This document shows positions 1 to 10,433 of a stretch of DNA of 64,000 nt, in pieces. The DNA lies in assembly GCA_021030905.1 (NCBI GenBank), contig JAGFMI010000009.1:1352162-1416161 (forward strand), written 5' to 3'. The notes beneath the pieces were generated by a model. It did not search any database. It was not told where the DNA came from and saw only the letters and a program-made list of their open reading frames with translations. The translations under genes and the position numbers were made by a program. The stretch comes from Pyrenula massariospora (Eukaryota > Ascomycota > Eurotiomycetes > Pyrenulales > Pyrenulaceae). Each line of letters opens with the position of its first letter. The first letter of the stretch is position 1.

Positions 1-780
1 ATAGGAAGCGTAGCAACTGGGCTTAGGATACAGGAGGCGGCTGCTAAGACACTGAAGCCGACGTTATTGGAACTAGGAGGCAAGAATGCGCTGATAGCAT
101 TCCCGGATGCGGATCTCGATAAACTGGTCCAAGGGGTTATGAGGGGAATGAACTTCACTTGGGCCGGACAAAGCTGCGGAAGTACCTCCAGAGTATTTCT
201 GCACGAGAGCTTGTACGACGAAGTGATTGGAATGGTTAAAAAGCTAGTAGAAGAAGAAGCCAAGCCAGGGGTTCCAACCGAGATGACCACCAAAATGGGG
301 CCCGTAATCAGTAAGACAGCACAGGACAGGGTTCTCGGGTACATCGAAGAGGGAAAAAAGGAGGGTGCAAGGCTTGTGACTGGCGGAAAGGTACCGACTG
401 GAATCGAGGGCATCGAAGGGGGATTTTTCGTTGAGCCAACAATCTTCGCTGATGTTCAGCCTCATATGAAAATTGCTCGAGAAGAGATTTTTGGGCCGGT
501 CATGTCGGTGCTCCGGTGGAATGATGAGGAAGAAATGCTGAGGCAGGTCAACGACACGAGCTACGGGCTCACGGCAGCGTTGTACACCAAAGACATTTCC
601 AAAGCCCACCAAACAACTCGGCGCATTGAGGCCGGGTATGTCTGGGTCAATCAAGTTGGGAGGCACTTCTTAAATGTGCCTTTTGGCGGGGTCAAGAGCA
701 GTGGTATTGGAAGAGAAGAATGTTTGGACGAGCTTATGAGTTTTACGAGGATCAAAAGTATCAACGTTAGTCTAGCTTAA
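1..780 (+). CDS. NAD(P)-dependent aldehyde dehydrogenase, 3' part
   Basis: The reading frame is open from base 1 and ends at the TAA at 778-780, so the N-terminal half lies outside the window. It encodes about 259 residues of an aldehyde dehydrogenase, which oxidises an aldehyde to a carboxylic acid. Visible landmarks are the end of the cofactor-binding fold (GSVATG near the start), the general-base motif LELGGKN (bases 67-87), the catalytic cysteine in GQSCGS (about base 175), the EEIFGPV motif (about 484) and the C-terminal PFGGVKSSGIGRE. The pattern resembles fungal betaine-aldehyde dehydrogenase-like enzymes, but the substrate cannot be set from this part. No intron is seen. The family call is safe; the subfamily is inference. 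Confidence 0.93.
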   Translation: MGSVATGLRIQEAAAKTLKPTLLELGGKNALIAFPDADLDKLVQGVMRGMNFTWAGQSCGSTSRVFLHESLYDEVIGMVKKLVEEEAKPGVPTEMTTKMGPVISKTAQDRVLGYIEEGKKEGARLVTGGKVPTGIEGIEGGFFVEPTIFADVQPHMKIAREEIFGPVMSVLRWNDEEEMLRQVNDTSYGLTAALYTKDISKAHQTTRRIEAGYVWVNQVGRHFLNVPFGGVKSSGIGREECLDELMSFTRIKSINVSLA

Positions 781-1383
781 CAACGAGAAAGTGGTGAGCT
801 ACGCACCTTTTATGCCATTTACCTAATAAGGTAGAACTATAATCGTCAACCACAAGGTAACCACACGCATTCCGGGACAGTCATTGGAGACTAATTGAAC
901 GCCTTAAACAAATGTAGGCCCACCTATCTGCTGACGGACGTCGAGAGTGTTGAGGGAAGGACTGTATTTGATCTCAAATTGAAGCCGTGATTTTACTTCA
1001 GTACTATTCGGCGCGGTCTTGTCCCCTAACGATTTCCGAAACCTTCGGCCCATAGTCCAGAATCCAGGCTGCCGGCTGGTGCCTGCGTTAGCTCCCAGTC
1101 CGGCGTTGGGCCCCTTTTTGAAGTATAAATCCAACGACAATCTTGGCATGGGGCTCTCCATATTCGAGGATGCGAGATACTGTCAATTTCTTTCCAACAA
1201 ATGGGTATGTCAAGATCGGCCATTCAGAGGCCAATAGATTCAATTTCTTCTTCAGAGATGTGCCTTTGGCATGTTTAAATACCCTGGCTTTAACTCGGCT
1301 GATTTCATCTAGGTTACTCAGAGGCATGTCCCAAGCTCTCGCTACGCTCGAGGAGGTTAAAACACTGACAAAATTCAACCAAG
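781..1383. other. Intergenic gap between ALDH and F-box gene
   Basis: About 600 bases without a supported coding exon. It must hold the terminator of the dehydrogenase gene and the promoter, and perhaps a short first exon, of the F-box gene. A CTGAC branch-like site at 1365 followed by AAG at 1381-1383 suggests a 3' splice site just before the first clearly coding codons at 1384. Confidence 0.4.
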
Positions 1384-3232
1384 ACCTACTGCGGTATCTG
1401 CGGTGTCAGCTTCAACATTGGTAGGATTCGCACCGCTGATGAGCCGAGGGAAGCCGCATGGGTTGCCGGAGTTCTCAATGCTCCACCAGGTGATTATTTC
1501 GTTGAAGATTCGAAGGGGAGTTGGTATCCCGACGAGTGTGATGCCAAATCGGGATGCAAGTTGGCTGTTAGAAAAGGCACGTGGGGACGCGAGCCTATTA
1601 GAGGATTTGAGCCGATAATCGACGTCTCTCATGACTTCGATGAGGGCGGCGATGAAGATGCATCATTTGTGTATGCAAGTGAAGAGGAAGAGGAACATCT
1701 TGAGTATGATTCCGATGATGGAATGCTTGATAGGGATCAGGAAGACGTTGAAATGGGAGCCGCCAATGATGAGCCCAATGAAGACGATGTTATTTACCGG
1801 GACTTTGTCGATAAGCTCAAAGAATATAACCTGGCGCAGGCCGCTATCAAAGAGAGTTATGTCCCACTTTCCACGGCGCGCGACGACGCATACAACAGTA
1901 GAGTAGTGAATGGTACAACGGTGGTTGGACATCTTTACGAAGAGGATCTAGAACACATTGCTGGACCGAATTGCCAGAACACCAACGGCTACCATGGCAA
2001 TGCCATTTCAGTTGAAGAGATGCGAAATTGCTACACTTTTCAGGGACTGATCCGGAAACCTAGGGATTGGACGCCTGCCTCCAATGATGAAGATTTCGAG
2101 CTGGAAAGCAACTACTTTTTGTCTGGTATCTGCGGCCATATGCCGTCTACTGATGACGGATTTCTACCACAAGTGACACCTGTTCGACATGGATTTGAAG
2201 AGGTCATGCCCTTCGGATGGCCGGTAGGTGATGATTTCTCGAGTTCTTGCCATACTCTTCAGGTCACAAAATTGTACAATGTCACCCAAGATTTCCTCTA
2301 ATTCTCTATAGGAGGAAGAGGCATCCGCCATGCCGTTTCATCCCACGTGCTTCGAGATATACAAACGCGTATCACGTATGCGTCTTGGTCGAATCGACAT
2401 CAATGGACTTGTAGCATGGCACAATCTCGAATCTCCATACAGTTCGCGTACTCGAGCATTGCCCCGCCATCCAGCCGTTAGACGAGCAGAATCTCAATCG
2501 TGGATTCACAATCCTGGTGACGAATTTCTAGCGGCAAACCCGATATACGTTCCTTCGCTGCTACCTATCATCCGTTCTGCTATTACCGAGACTTTTTCTT
2601 CTAGCTCTCAAAGCGGTGCATTTTCGGAGTTCACTCCAAATGGCCTAGATCGAAAACGAGAATTTTTGGTTAAGACTGCTTCAGATCCCTTTCTCCGGCT
2701 TCCCTGGGAACTTCTATCTAGCGTCCTCAACTACTTGCCCTCCCGTTCAATCGCTAAGCTACGACTGGTATCCCGTGTGTTTTGGCAGCTTCCAATTTCC
2801 ATATTCCACCGGCTGATTCGTGAAGAGATGCCATATCTCTTCGAAGCTTGGTCTGATGACCGTGTCTCAACATGGACTAAGCTGCATCCTCTAGACTTCA
2901 AGGTGGAGAAGAAAGGCGATGAGGAGGTCGAGACTGAGCTGGAGGTCTATCGAAACGTTATCAGGACCGAAATGCCGGAGATACTGCAGATGTGGAGGGA
3001 AGCTGAGCCTACGTATAGAGACCTGGTTCCATATCAGGAACCAGCGGTGATTGCAGAGGCGGTGACACGACTACCTCCAAAAAGAACAAATTGGTATGTC
3101 CTATATCGAGAGATTGTGAAGCATTGGAAGGATCTGAAAGGACTACAAAATCGAGAAAGGATATGGGTAGATTGTGAGGGCATCTTGAAAAGAATTAAAG
3201 AGTGCAGGGAAGCAGGCGAAATCACGGAGTAG
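1384..3232 (+). CDS. F-box domain protein, 5' end unresolved
   Basis: Two coding blocks, 1384-2223 and 2312-3232, give one protein of about 585 residues. The N-terminal block starts with a cysteine pair (TYCGICGVSFNIGR), has an acidic stretch (residues ~80-125) and a conserved-looking GPNCQNTNGYHG segment. The second block has the F-box (DPFLRLPWELLSSVLNYL, about base 2680), which in this family recruits Skp1 to SCF ubiquitin ligases. The intron between them can be 2224-2311 (strong GTAGGT donor) or 2263-2311 (weak GTCACA donor); both keep the frame, and I prefer the first. Codons are open upstream to a TGA at 1366 but no usable ATG is in frame, so a short upstream exon is likely. An ATG at 1326 would need a 28 nt intron, which is too short. 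The substrate is unknown. Confidence 0.78.
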
Positions 3233-3671
3233 AAGAGCGTTTTGCGGAATAAACTTCTCATTGCAATTTCCGGCAGTGTGCGCCCCGTAAGATCAACAAA
3301 TGGTATAGAAAGAATATGTTCTTGGTTAAAGATACCGGCACAAACCACGATGGTGGCATGAGTGTCAGATATTTCAAATGGGATTGCTGATGAAGGGAAA
3401 GAAGAAAGCTGATGGGAGACACCCCTGAAGTATTACGAAGATTTAGTAGATGATACAACTATTTAAGTCGCATGTCTCGATTAACGCATTCGCGTTATAC
3501 GCCTCCACGCCAGTTTATATAACAATGATATGTATCTACGCATGCGGACCTGCCTCTCCGGACAACCTCTTCTTGAGCGCCACAACGGCAAGACGCATGC
3601 AGACCATACCTATCCATGTCCTTATAAAACGCCAAAGTGTCTGCCAGAAACAAGTAAAGTGTTGGAAACCC
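3233..3671. other. Convergent 3' intergenic gap
   Basis: Lies between the 3' ends of the F-box gene (+) and the syntaxin gene (-). Short open frames are present on both strands, but none resembles a protein. I see only expected 3' untranslated sequence. Confidence 0.5.
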
Positions 3672-4530
3672 TCAGCCTAGAACAACAGCTAAAACTATGA
3701 TTACGACCACGATGACCATAATCAGGAGCAAACAGCACGCCTTCCCCCTTGCGGCTTTTTGATACCGACTTGCTTGCCGCAGCTCCAAATCAGCTCCCTG
3801 GGTACTTGTCAAGGTGTTCTCTACGTTCACGTCAATCGCATCTATAACGTCCCCTTGCTCGCGCACAATGTGCGCCACATCTCTGAACAACTCGTTCAGC
3901 TCTCCTACACTCTGTTCGATGCCGCGAATCTCGCTTTCACGTTCGATGATCAGGGATTCTTGGAAGTCCACCTCGTCCTGCGAAGCGAGCTGCGGTTCTT
4001 GTGTCTGCAAGAGATCTTGATGCTGTTGTTGACCAGACGGTGAGGTAGGTTGACTCGAGGATTCTTCAAGAGCTGTGCGTGCTGCACGTTGTTTCTCAAG
4101 GGCTCTGCGTTGAATGACTTGGAATTCGGAAAGGGATGCGGAGAACTCGCGGTTCAGCTTTTGAATGGTGTATTTCTGAGAAGCCTGGTTCGTTGTCAAT
4201 CAAAGCACCAACTCCTATTTTGAAATTACGAACATTCACGTCCTCCCAAGCTTGAACTTTCTTGACGCCTTCCCCTGCTTCCTTGAACCCATCTCGGGTT
4301 TCCTCGAGGAGATTGTGTACCCTTTCCCGCACCCTATCGGTGTCGCGCTTTGTGCCGAGGAGTGAGATCTCATTAGATAGGCGGGATATATTTGATGTGA
4401 GCTCGAAGAGTCTCGTAGAGAGGGATTCGGTTAACCGAGAGAATTCGGGGTCATCCCCATATTCTGGGTCTTGATTTCGGCGCAAAGTCGTCGGCTGGGA
4501 TTCTAAAGACGACAGCCGGTCGAAGGACAT
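3672..4530 (-). CDS. PEP12: Endosomal Qa-SNARE, Pep12/syntaxin type
   Basis: Exons 4530-4240 and 4184-3672 join across a 55 nt intron (donor GTGAAT, acceptor CCAG) to give 267 residues, the usual Pep12 length. Residues ~1-97 form the N-terminal helical regulatory domain; ASQKYTIQKLNREF (from residue 98) is the typical syntaxin linker; the SNARE coiled coil spans about 170-235 with the layer-zero glutamine in VREQGD (Gln207); residues ~246-267 are a C-terminal tail anchor (LLLIMVIVVVIIVLAVVLG). By family knowledge such a protein sits on late endosome or prevacuolar membranes and drives fusion of Golgi-derived vesicles there. Vam3-like syntaxins are close relatives, so Pep12 rather than vacuolar Vam3 is an inference. 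It is divergent from NDC1. Confidence 0.88.
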
Positions 4531-4917
4531 GGTGGTAAAGGAAGTCAGAGCTTGAAGATATGGCTCCTTGTTTCCGAAGAATGCTTCTGTGGTGGTAACT
4601 TGAATGCGACAAAGTCTACAAGGACACCTTCTAGAGGTTGACGCCTTGTGATGCGGCGAAGCAACGGTTGGCTCCTCGGCTGACGTTGGTGTCCGAAAGA
4701 AGCTAGTTAGTGGAAATCACTCCGCATTCCAATGTTTACAAGCAGCGGCCTGGCTGCTGGGCACTTTACAAGACAAATTTGGGATTTTCACCACCATCGA
4801 GAAACCGCTCGACATCTCAACCGATGCGGCGACTCCCGGATCTTTCGAGCTGGAGTCGCCTAGCTTTCTCTAACACCTCATCCTTGGACCGCACAGATGT
4901 CGACCCCAGCCGCCACC
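4531..4917. promoter_or_regulatory. Shared divergent promoter PEP12-NDC1
   Basis: A 387 bp gap between two divergent start codons. It must carry both promoters. I see no clear TATA box or known operator. The sequence before the NDC1 ATG (GCCACCATG) is an excellent eukaryotic initiation context. Confidence 0.5.
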
Positions 4918-7222
4918 ATGTCGAAGCCTCCAACCAGACCATATAAACGCCCATTGACTTCTACCCTCCACAAGCGCTTTTTAAAAGCTTCATCGCTAGC
5001 GTCAATAGTCTGCTATGTTGAGTCGCTTCTTTTGAGGCAGAAGCTTTCCTGTCAGCTGAATTTAGTCCTTCAGTGACACTATCTCCTGACGAATACATAG
5101 GGTTCTGGGCTTGGTTTCCGATAGGTCCGGTAGGAATACGGACATGCCTGCTGTTCTTCTCCGTTCTTGCAATCTTCATTTTACGGGTCGCTTCGATGCG
5201 TGTTGGCCACCGAACCACCGTATCTCCGTTCGAGACCCTGAAAACCTACCTTGTGCCGTTCATGACCGAATCGCGGGTGTTCACAACTGTGTACACGTTC
5301 GTTGCCTATACTCTGTCAGCTTGGTGGTTTAGCGAGGTTTACATATGGTCATCTCCACAGAAAGCAAATCTCGGCTGGGCGAACGACATCGGGTGAGTCT
5401 TTTCCCCTGAAATGTGTCGATCAAGTTTCTTATCGAAGCAAGCAACCGGACACACGAGATGAACGAAAGACCAATATTTCTTCGAGCGTTCTATCTCTCC
5501 ATTGCTGCCGTTCAAGCTGTCAGGCACCTATACTACGACTATGACAGCCTTCAGATCCCAATCGCCAAGCCACGTGTTGGAGCCTCTGATCAACGCACTC
5601 ACCCGGTCCAATCGGTAGTACTACTGGCGAAAACTAAAGTTGCTGGTATTCTCCGAAGTGTAGTCGTTGCGTCTTTCACTACAACAATCTGCTTTCCATT
5701 CATTTACCCTGTTCTTTTCAGGCGGCCGTTCTGGTCAGCACATCTCTTTTGGGCCCAAATTTTGTTCACATTGTCACGATCTTCGGAAACTCCAGGCGGA
5801 TATCCGCCGGCCAATCCCCTCATGCTGTTTCGATGCTTCTGGACAGGTGTCTTGTTGCTCTTTCTCTGGGAAAGCTCCTCTTTCGTCTTCACTGCGCTCA
5901 TAGCACAGGAGCCTTTGCGCAAGGACGATCCGCTAACGGCCGGGTTGAGCGATCCAAACGGAACGCTCCTCTCGGGCTTAAGAGCAAAGAGTGAAATCAC
6001 AAAAACGTTCGCCTTCTGGGAGCTGACCTTAATTAGCCAAAACATGCCCGAGAGAAGAAAGGCGATATTTGCGGATATTGACCGGCCAGGGGGGCCTATT
6101 TGGACTCAAATGCTGGAATCCGCACTCGATATCATCAGAAGTGTCCAGCATAGGATCGATCCAAACTCAACCCCTGCAGTGCAAACTCCGTCGAACCTTT
6201 TCTTGAGAGAGCCGCCTCCGCCTCTGCCCCGCTTAACACCCAACATCAAAGACGATCCGAACAATATTTTTGCGTCGAGTCCTCCACCAAAAGGCCGTCT
6301 AGAAAAGTCGGAGGCATTCCTCAACGACTATATCAAGACATCCGGTCAAGCGCAGCCTTGGAGTCCAGAGAGCAAAGCAAGACTGAAAAAGGTGGTCAAA
6401 TCTGCTGTTGAGGCTGCTGGCGTTGCACATCTCGATCCCAAGGAGCAAGCAGGAACTCTCACTCGTGCGCTGCAAAGCACTCCGGCTAGCTGGTTCTTTC
6501 GCCCATGCCCAGTCCGTTACGCTCAACGTGTGATTCTTGGCGCTCCGAGCGGTAACATCGCAATCGTCATTGATGCCGCCGAAGCTGTGCAGCGCATGTG
6601 TATCTCTTCTCTCTCGGAGGATCTATATGGAAAGGTTCAGGGGACAGTGCCCGAAGTCGTCAAAACATTTGTGGGAACACTGAGGGCAATTCGGGGGTTT
6701 GTCTCTGTGGCGTTCAGCGACGACTTTGAAGATGAAGATGAGAACAGGTTAGCGGAATTGGAGACTCTTGAGGCTGTCTTGCGGTTGGGCTTGAGAGAGC
6801 TTTTGGACGCTTTTAGCCATTACCTCCAGAGAGTGGGTCTGACCAACGATCAAGCCGCAGAAGCCTGGATGTGGGCTGGATGGGAAGGTAAAGTTGTCGA
6901 CGGACAGAAGGTCATTGAAGATGGGGTCGCTGCGGAAGAGGATACGAACGCTCAAGCTGTGCAGAAGAAGCCTGGCGAGAAGACCCTTACAGAATGGAGA
7001 AGGCTTTCCATGGAACACCGAAAACGAAGAACAGGGAAGCTTGCCACAGCACCAAGTACAAGAGATGAATCAGTCCCACAGTCAATTTCTTCAGGCAAGC
7101 CGGGCGAGGAAGGAGGTGACAGGCCAAGTCAGAGAAGACTCGCGGAGTGGAAAAAAGCTGTAGGAGAGCAAGTTGGAAACCCGAGACATAGTCCGAGGCC
7201 AGAGATGGAACAGATCAAGTAA
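4918..7222 (+). CDS. NDC1: Nucleoporin NDC1, nuclear pore membrane protein
   Basis: The start at 4918 sits in a strong Kozak context and encodes MSKPPTRPYKRPLTSTLHKR, typical of Ndc1 N termini. The multi-pass membrane half follows (FWAWFPIGPVGIRTCLLFF, WWFSEVYIWSS, NERPIFLRAFYL), then a soluble C-terminal half. The second intron is 5393-5442 (50 nt, donor GTGAGT, acceptor CAAG). Between 5000 and 5066 the frame shifts; introns 5022-5065 (44 nt) or 5001-5065 (65 nt) both restore it, but either removes part of the first membrane helix, so this junction is uncertain. With the 44 nt choice the protein is about 736 residues. Ndc1 anchors nuclear pore complexes, and in yeasts spindle pole bodies, in the nuclear envelope. 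The C-terminal ~100 residues are polar and low in complexity. Confidence 0.86.
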
Positions 7223-7428
7223 AGAAGGGGCTGGACATAATTAAAAGGCGGATTTCATTGAGATACCCCTGTTCTACTTCACAGCATTTGGCGACGGCGT
7301 TCATGACACAGGAAATCTTAGAATGATGTACATTCTTCGAAGTAGAGATATGATCCACTAAATGCCGCACAGCTGAGACAACTCGAACTTTCAATCCATG
7401 CCAATTCTTCCCTGATGATGATCTCTGT

Positions 7429-8406
7429 CTATCGATCAAGGCCCCAAAATCTTCTCGTTCTTAACCTCACTCCTTCCCAGCTGTTCAGCTTCGGTCTTAC
7501 ATCCAAGTAGAAATTGAGCGGCCCTCCTCCGCCCTTACCCTGATAAAAATCAATCACGTATTCCACCTGCTGCCCCTCACACCTCTGAACAACCCAGTCG
7601 TGCCGGTCAAACGGCTCTTGGTACCCAATGAAGCTTTTAAATCTAGCTCTTGGCGTCATCGAATTCCGCGGGTCCAAAAGCCGCCCGTAGCTTGCTAAAA
7701 CGTCCCGGACTCCACTGACAGCTCCCTGCTTATCCTGCTGTCTGCCTGCTTCTTCTCTATCTCCGGTTACTCCAGCTAGACCAGTCCCCAAGCCCCGAAA
7801 AGAAAGCAATCTTGGCCCACCACAGGACTGACAGTGAGGGTCCTCCCAGGAGCGTATGAGCGTCCACGCGCGCTCGTTGACAGCGTTGTGAATAGGGATG
7901 ATTGAGGGAACGGTGGAGGAGAGTGTGTCGGTAGAAGACGCAGGGATAGAATGCTTCCGGACAACGGCTTGGAAAAACTGCGTTTCAGAGGGATAGATCC
8001 AGTGGCCGGAGGAGGAGGTTGCGGGGTTGCTGGTTTCGGCATTGGGAGCTGCGCAGCTGGGAGAAGTTGAGCGTGCATCGGTTGATGATGGGGCGGGTTG
8101 AGTAAGCGACGTCGTAGAAGAGCCGCGTGGGATACTAGAGACCTGTCGGTCCTGGGAGAGGGGACGGTGCGGCGGCGAGTGTAATGGGGGCCCGGGTTGA
8201 GATGGCGATGGAAAGGGAGGATGTGAGATCTGTTGATGCTGGTGATGTCGGAGCCAATTGGACCGCGCTTCAGGGGCCACTGGGCAGGAGGGTTGAGCAA
8301 GAGTTGGCTTAGACCCAGAAGATGTCTCTGAGGTGGATGTATGAGGTGAGGAAGGTGAAGGCATAGAGGGGGAAGATTGGGGAGGATCAACCTTCCACCA
8401 GCCCAT
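7429..8406 (-). CDS. CYT2: Cytochrome c1 heme lyase
   Basis: An intact, intronless frame of 325 residues (MGWWKVDPP...). A heme-regulatory CPV motif at residues 41-43 (SCPVAPEARSNWLRHH) is followed by a low-complexity Ser/Pro linker, then the lyase core: GHWIYPSETQFF (~134-145), IPIHNAVNERAW (~170-181), PFDRHDWVVQRC and VEYVIDFYQGKG, ending in LDVRPKLNSWEGVRLR. Family knowledge: the enzyme attaches heme to apocytochrome in the mitochondrial intermembrane space. CPV followed by a WLR motif near the N terminus and the IHNxxNERxW form match Cyt2 (cytochrome c1 lyase) better than Cyc3 (cytochrome c lyase); this choice is inference. The Pro-rich linker is longer than in yeast. Convergent with NDC1 (206 bp) and divergent from ERG19. 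Confidence 0.88.
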   Translation of the reverse strand: MGWWKVDPPQSSPSMPSPSSPHTSTSETSSGSKPTLAQPSCPVAPEARSNWLRHHQHQQISHPPFPSPSQPGPPLHSPPHRPLSQDRQVSSIPRGSSTTSLTQPAPSSTDARSTSPSCAAPNAETSNPATSSSGHWIYPSETQFFQAVVRKHSIPASSTDTLSSTVPSIIPIHNAVNERAWTLIRSWEDPHCQSCGGPRLLSFRGLGTGLAGVTGDREEAGRQQDKQGAVSGVRDVLASYGRLLDPRNSMTPRARFKSFIGYQEPFDRHDWVVQRCEGQQVEYVIDFYQGKGGGGPLNFYLDVRPKLNSWEGVRLRTRRFWGLDR

Positions 8407-8799
8407 GGTGGAAAAGTCTTGAAACTTGAGCGTATGCTTTCAATGTCAGCTAGCTAATAGGTCGACATCTTTCTTATATAAGCGTACAGCAGCAGTTAAC
8501 GGAGATAGCTAATCAAGCAAGGCTGAACTGAAGAGGCCCGCCCTGCCGGCTAATATCCGGCTCAGGGACGGCGCTTTTTTTATGGAGCGGCGGGTGAGAA
8601 AAGAGGAATTATCGCACCTCAGAGTTCATACGAGCCGGATCTAACTACTCCGATTGGATGCCTCACGGAGCTCTAGCCATGTCTTGCCCGCATATATCTG
8701 AAGCTCTTCACCGTGGACAACGGGGTAGCTGTGTGATAGGATCAATTGAAAGAACCAGCCCTCACCAAATCGATTTGCTCGTCCCTTGGCTATCGTGAC
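8407..8799. promoter_or_regulatory. Shared divergent promoter CYT2-ERG19
   Basis: A 393 bp divergent gap. A T-rich run at 8575-8581 and a TATATAAG-like string at 8475-8482 (in TTATATAAGCG) are visible, but I cannot assign them. No known sterol-response element is recognisable by eye. Confidence 0.4.
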
Positions 8800-10052
8800 A
8801 TGGCGGCCACGTCTTCCCAGGATGCGGTTGTTTACCGGGCAAGCACCACTGCTCCTGTCAACATTGCCGTGATAAAGTGAGCTGCTCCATAGACTTTACA
8901 GACCCAGCTAATTGAGGCCGCTCAAGATATTGGGGCAAGCGTGACCCGACGCTCAACCTACCCACCAATTCTTCCCTAAGCGTAACGCTTTCACAACGCT
9001 CCCTCCGCACCCACACAACCGCCTCATGCTCCGCGTCTTATCCTTCCGAGGACACTCTCCTCCTCAACGGCCAGCCTGAAGCCATCCAATCCTCCCCTAG
9101 GACACTAGCGTGTCTCCGTTCCCTTCGCTCTCTGCGTAAATCCCTTGAGTCCGCGGATCCATCCCTTCCGCCCCTCTCCGTCCTGCCCCTCCGCCTCGTC
9201 TCTACCAACAACTTCCCCACGGCCGCCGGCCTTGCCTCTTCTGCTGCCGGCTTCGCCGCGCTTGTCCGCGCCATCGCGAACCTCTACTCCCTTCCCCAGA
9301 CCCCAGAGGAGTTGTCGCTGATCGCACGTCAAGGCTCCGGCTCCGCCTGCCGCTCCCTCCTTGGCGGCTACGTCGCCTGGCGCATGGGCTCTCTGGTCGA
9401 TGGATCTGATTCCCACGCCGAAGCGGTCGCGCCAGCTGCGCACTGGCCCGAGATGCGAGCTCTCATCCTTGTAGTGTCTGCGGAGAAGAAGGCTGTGGGT
9501 AGCACGCTTGGCATGCAGAATACTGTCAAGACATCCGCGTTATTCCAGACGAGAGCCGAAGTAGTGGTTCCGCAGGCGATGGAAAGAATGGAGAGGGCAA
9601 TTCAAGACAGAGATTTCACGCTCTTCGCCGAAACGACGATGAGAGAGAGCAACTCGTTTCACGCAACATGTCTAGATACGTATCCGCCGATCTGCTATTT
9701 GAATGATGTGTCGAGGGCAGCGATGAGAGTCGTGGAAGACATCAATGTAAGAGCTGGAAGGTCTGTGGCAGCTTACACTTTTGACGCCGGGCCAAATGCT
9801 GTTGTGTACTATCTTGAGCACGACTCAGAATCTGTGGCCGGAACGCTGCGGGCAATATTAGGAAACCGTGTTCAGGGCTGGGAAGGTATGTACGGGAAGG
9901 TGGTAGACGAGCAGGGGAGTGCTGCTGGCGTGGACGAGCGAGCAGCAAAGAGCCTTAAGGAAGGAGTGTCAAGGGTAATATGTACAGGAGTTGGCGAAGG
10001 ACCCGTCAAGACGGAGGAGCATCTGATTGGGGAAAAAGGAGAAGTGCTATGA
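8800..10052 (+). CDS. ERG19: Diphosphomevalonate decarboxylase
   Basis: Exons 8800-8876 and 8927-10052, split by a 50 nt intron (donor GTGAGC, acceptor CAAG), give 400 residues, the normal length for the family. The intron cuts inside the substrate-binding segment NIAVIKYWGKRD (residues 21-31). The GHMP-kinase-fold phosphate loop is PTAAGLASSAAG (123-134); SGSACRSLLGGYVAW and the DAGPNA motif near the C terminus are also present. The enzyme makes isopentenyl diphosphate from mevalonate diphosphate with ATP, the last step of the mevalonate pathway feeding ergosterol and other isoprenoids. The start is the first ATG and matches the expected N terminus. The 5' half of the coding sequence is strongly C-rich. 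Confidence 0.96.
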
Positions 10053-10433
10053 AAAGAGACTCATTGTTGTCTCAAGGTGCATGGTACAGATTAGTTGGAT
10101 CGAAATGTGATGGAACTCTTGAGCATTGATCTCACCGAAAATGAAGCGCTAGAAGTCTCGCGATACTCCACGAGTCTCTGCACGGTGGAACAGATGGCAA
10201 CGGATATACGGAGCCACATTTCCCTGTTGCATCTTTAAGCACTGACGTTGGTGCTAGCCCTCGAATGCTAATGCGAAGCGGTACCAACGTCCTTCCTATG
10301 ATATGCATAAGTCTGCCGCGACAAGAATTTCCGATTCGAAGGTCGTAGACCTGCTGAAACAAACTCGCGATGAAAGCGCCTCGCCAAATGTGCTCCTTGA
10401 AACAAAATTTTTCTATTACCCACGTAAGGACCC
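10053..10433. other. Convergent 3' gap ERG19-MTR4
   Basis: Contains only the two 3' untranslated ends. Short frames on both strands show no protein-like character. Confidence 0.5.

Noticed and set aside
244-666. 140-codon antisense frame in the aldehyde dehydrogenase gene
   Set aside because: It is the shadow of a well-conserved coding strand; same for antisense frames in MTR4, NDC1 and SOG2.
7776-8390. 204-codon Pro/Leu-rich frame overlapping CYT2
   Set aside because: Alternate-frame reading of the Ser/Pro linker of the heme lyase.
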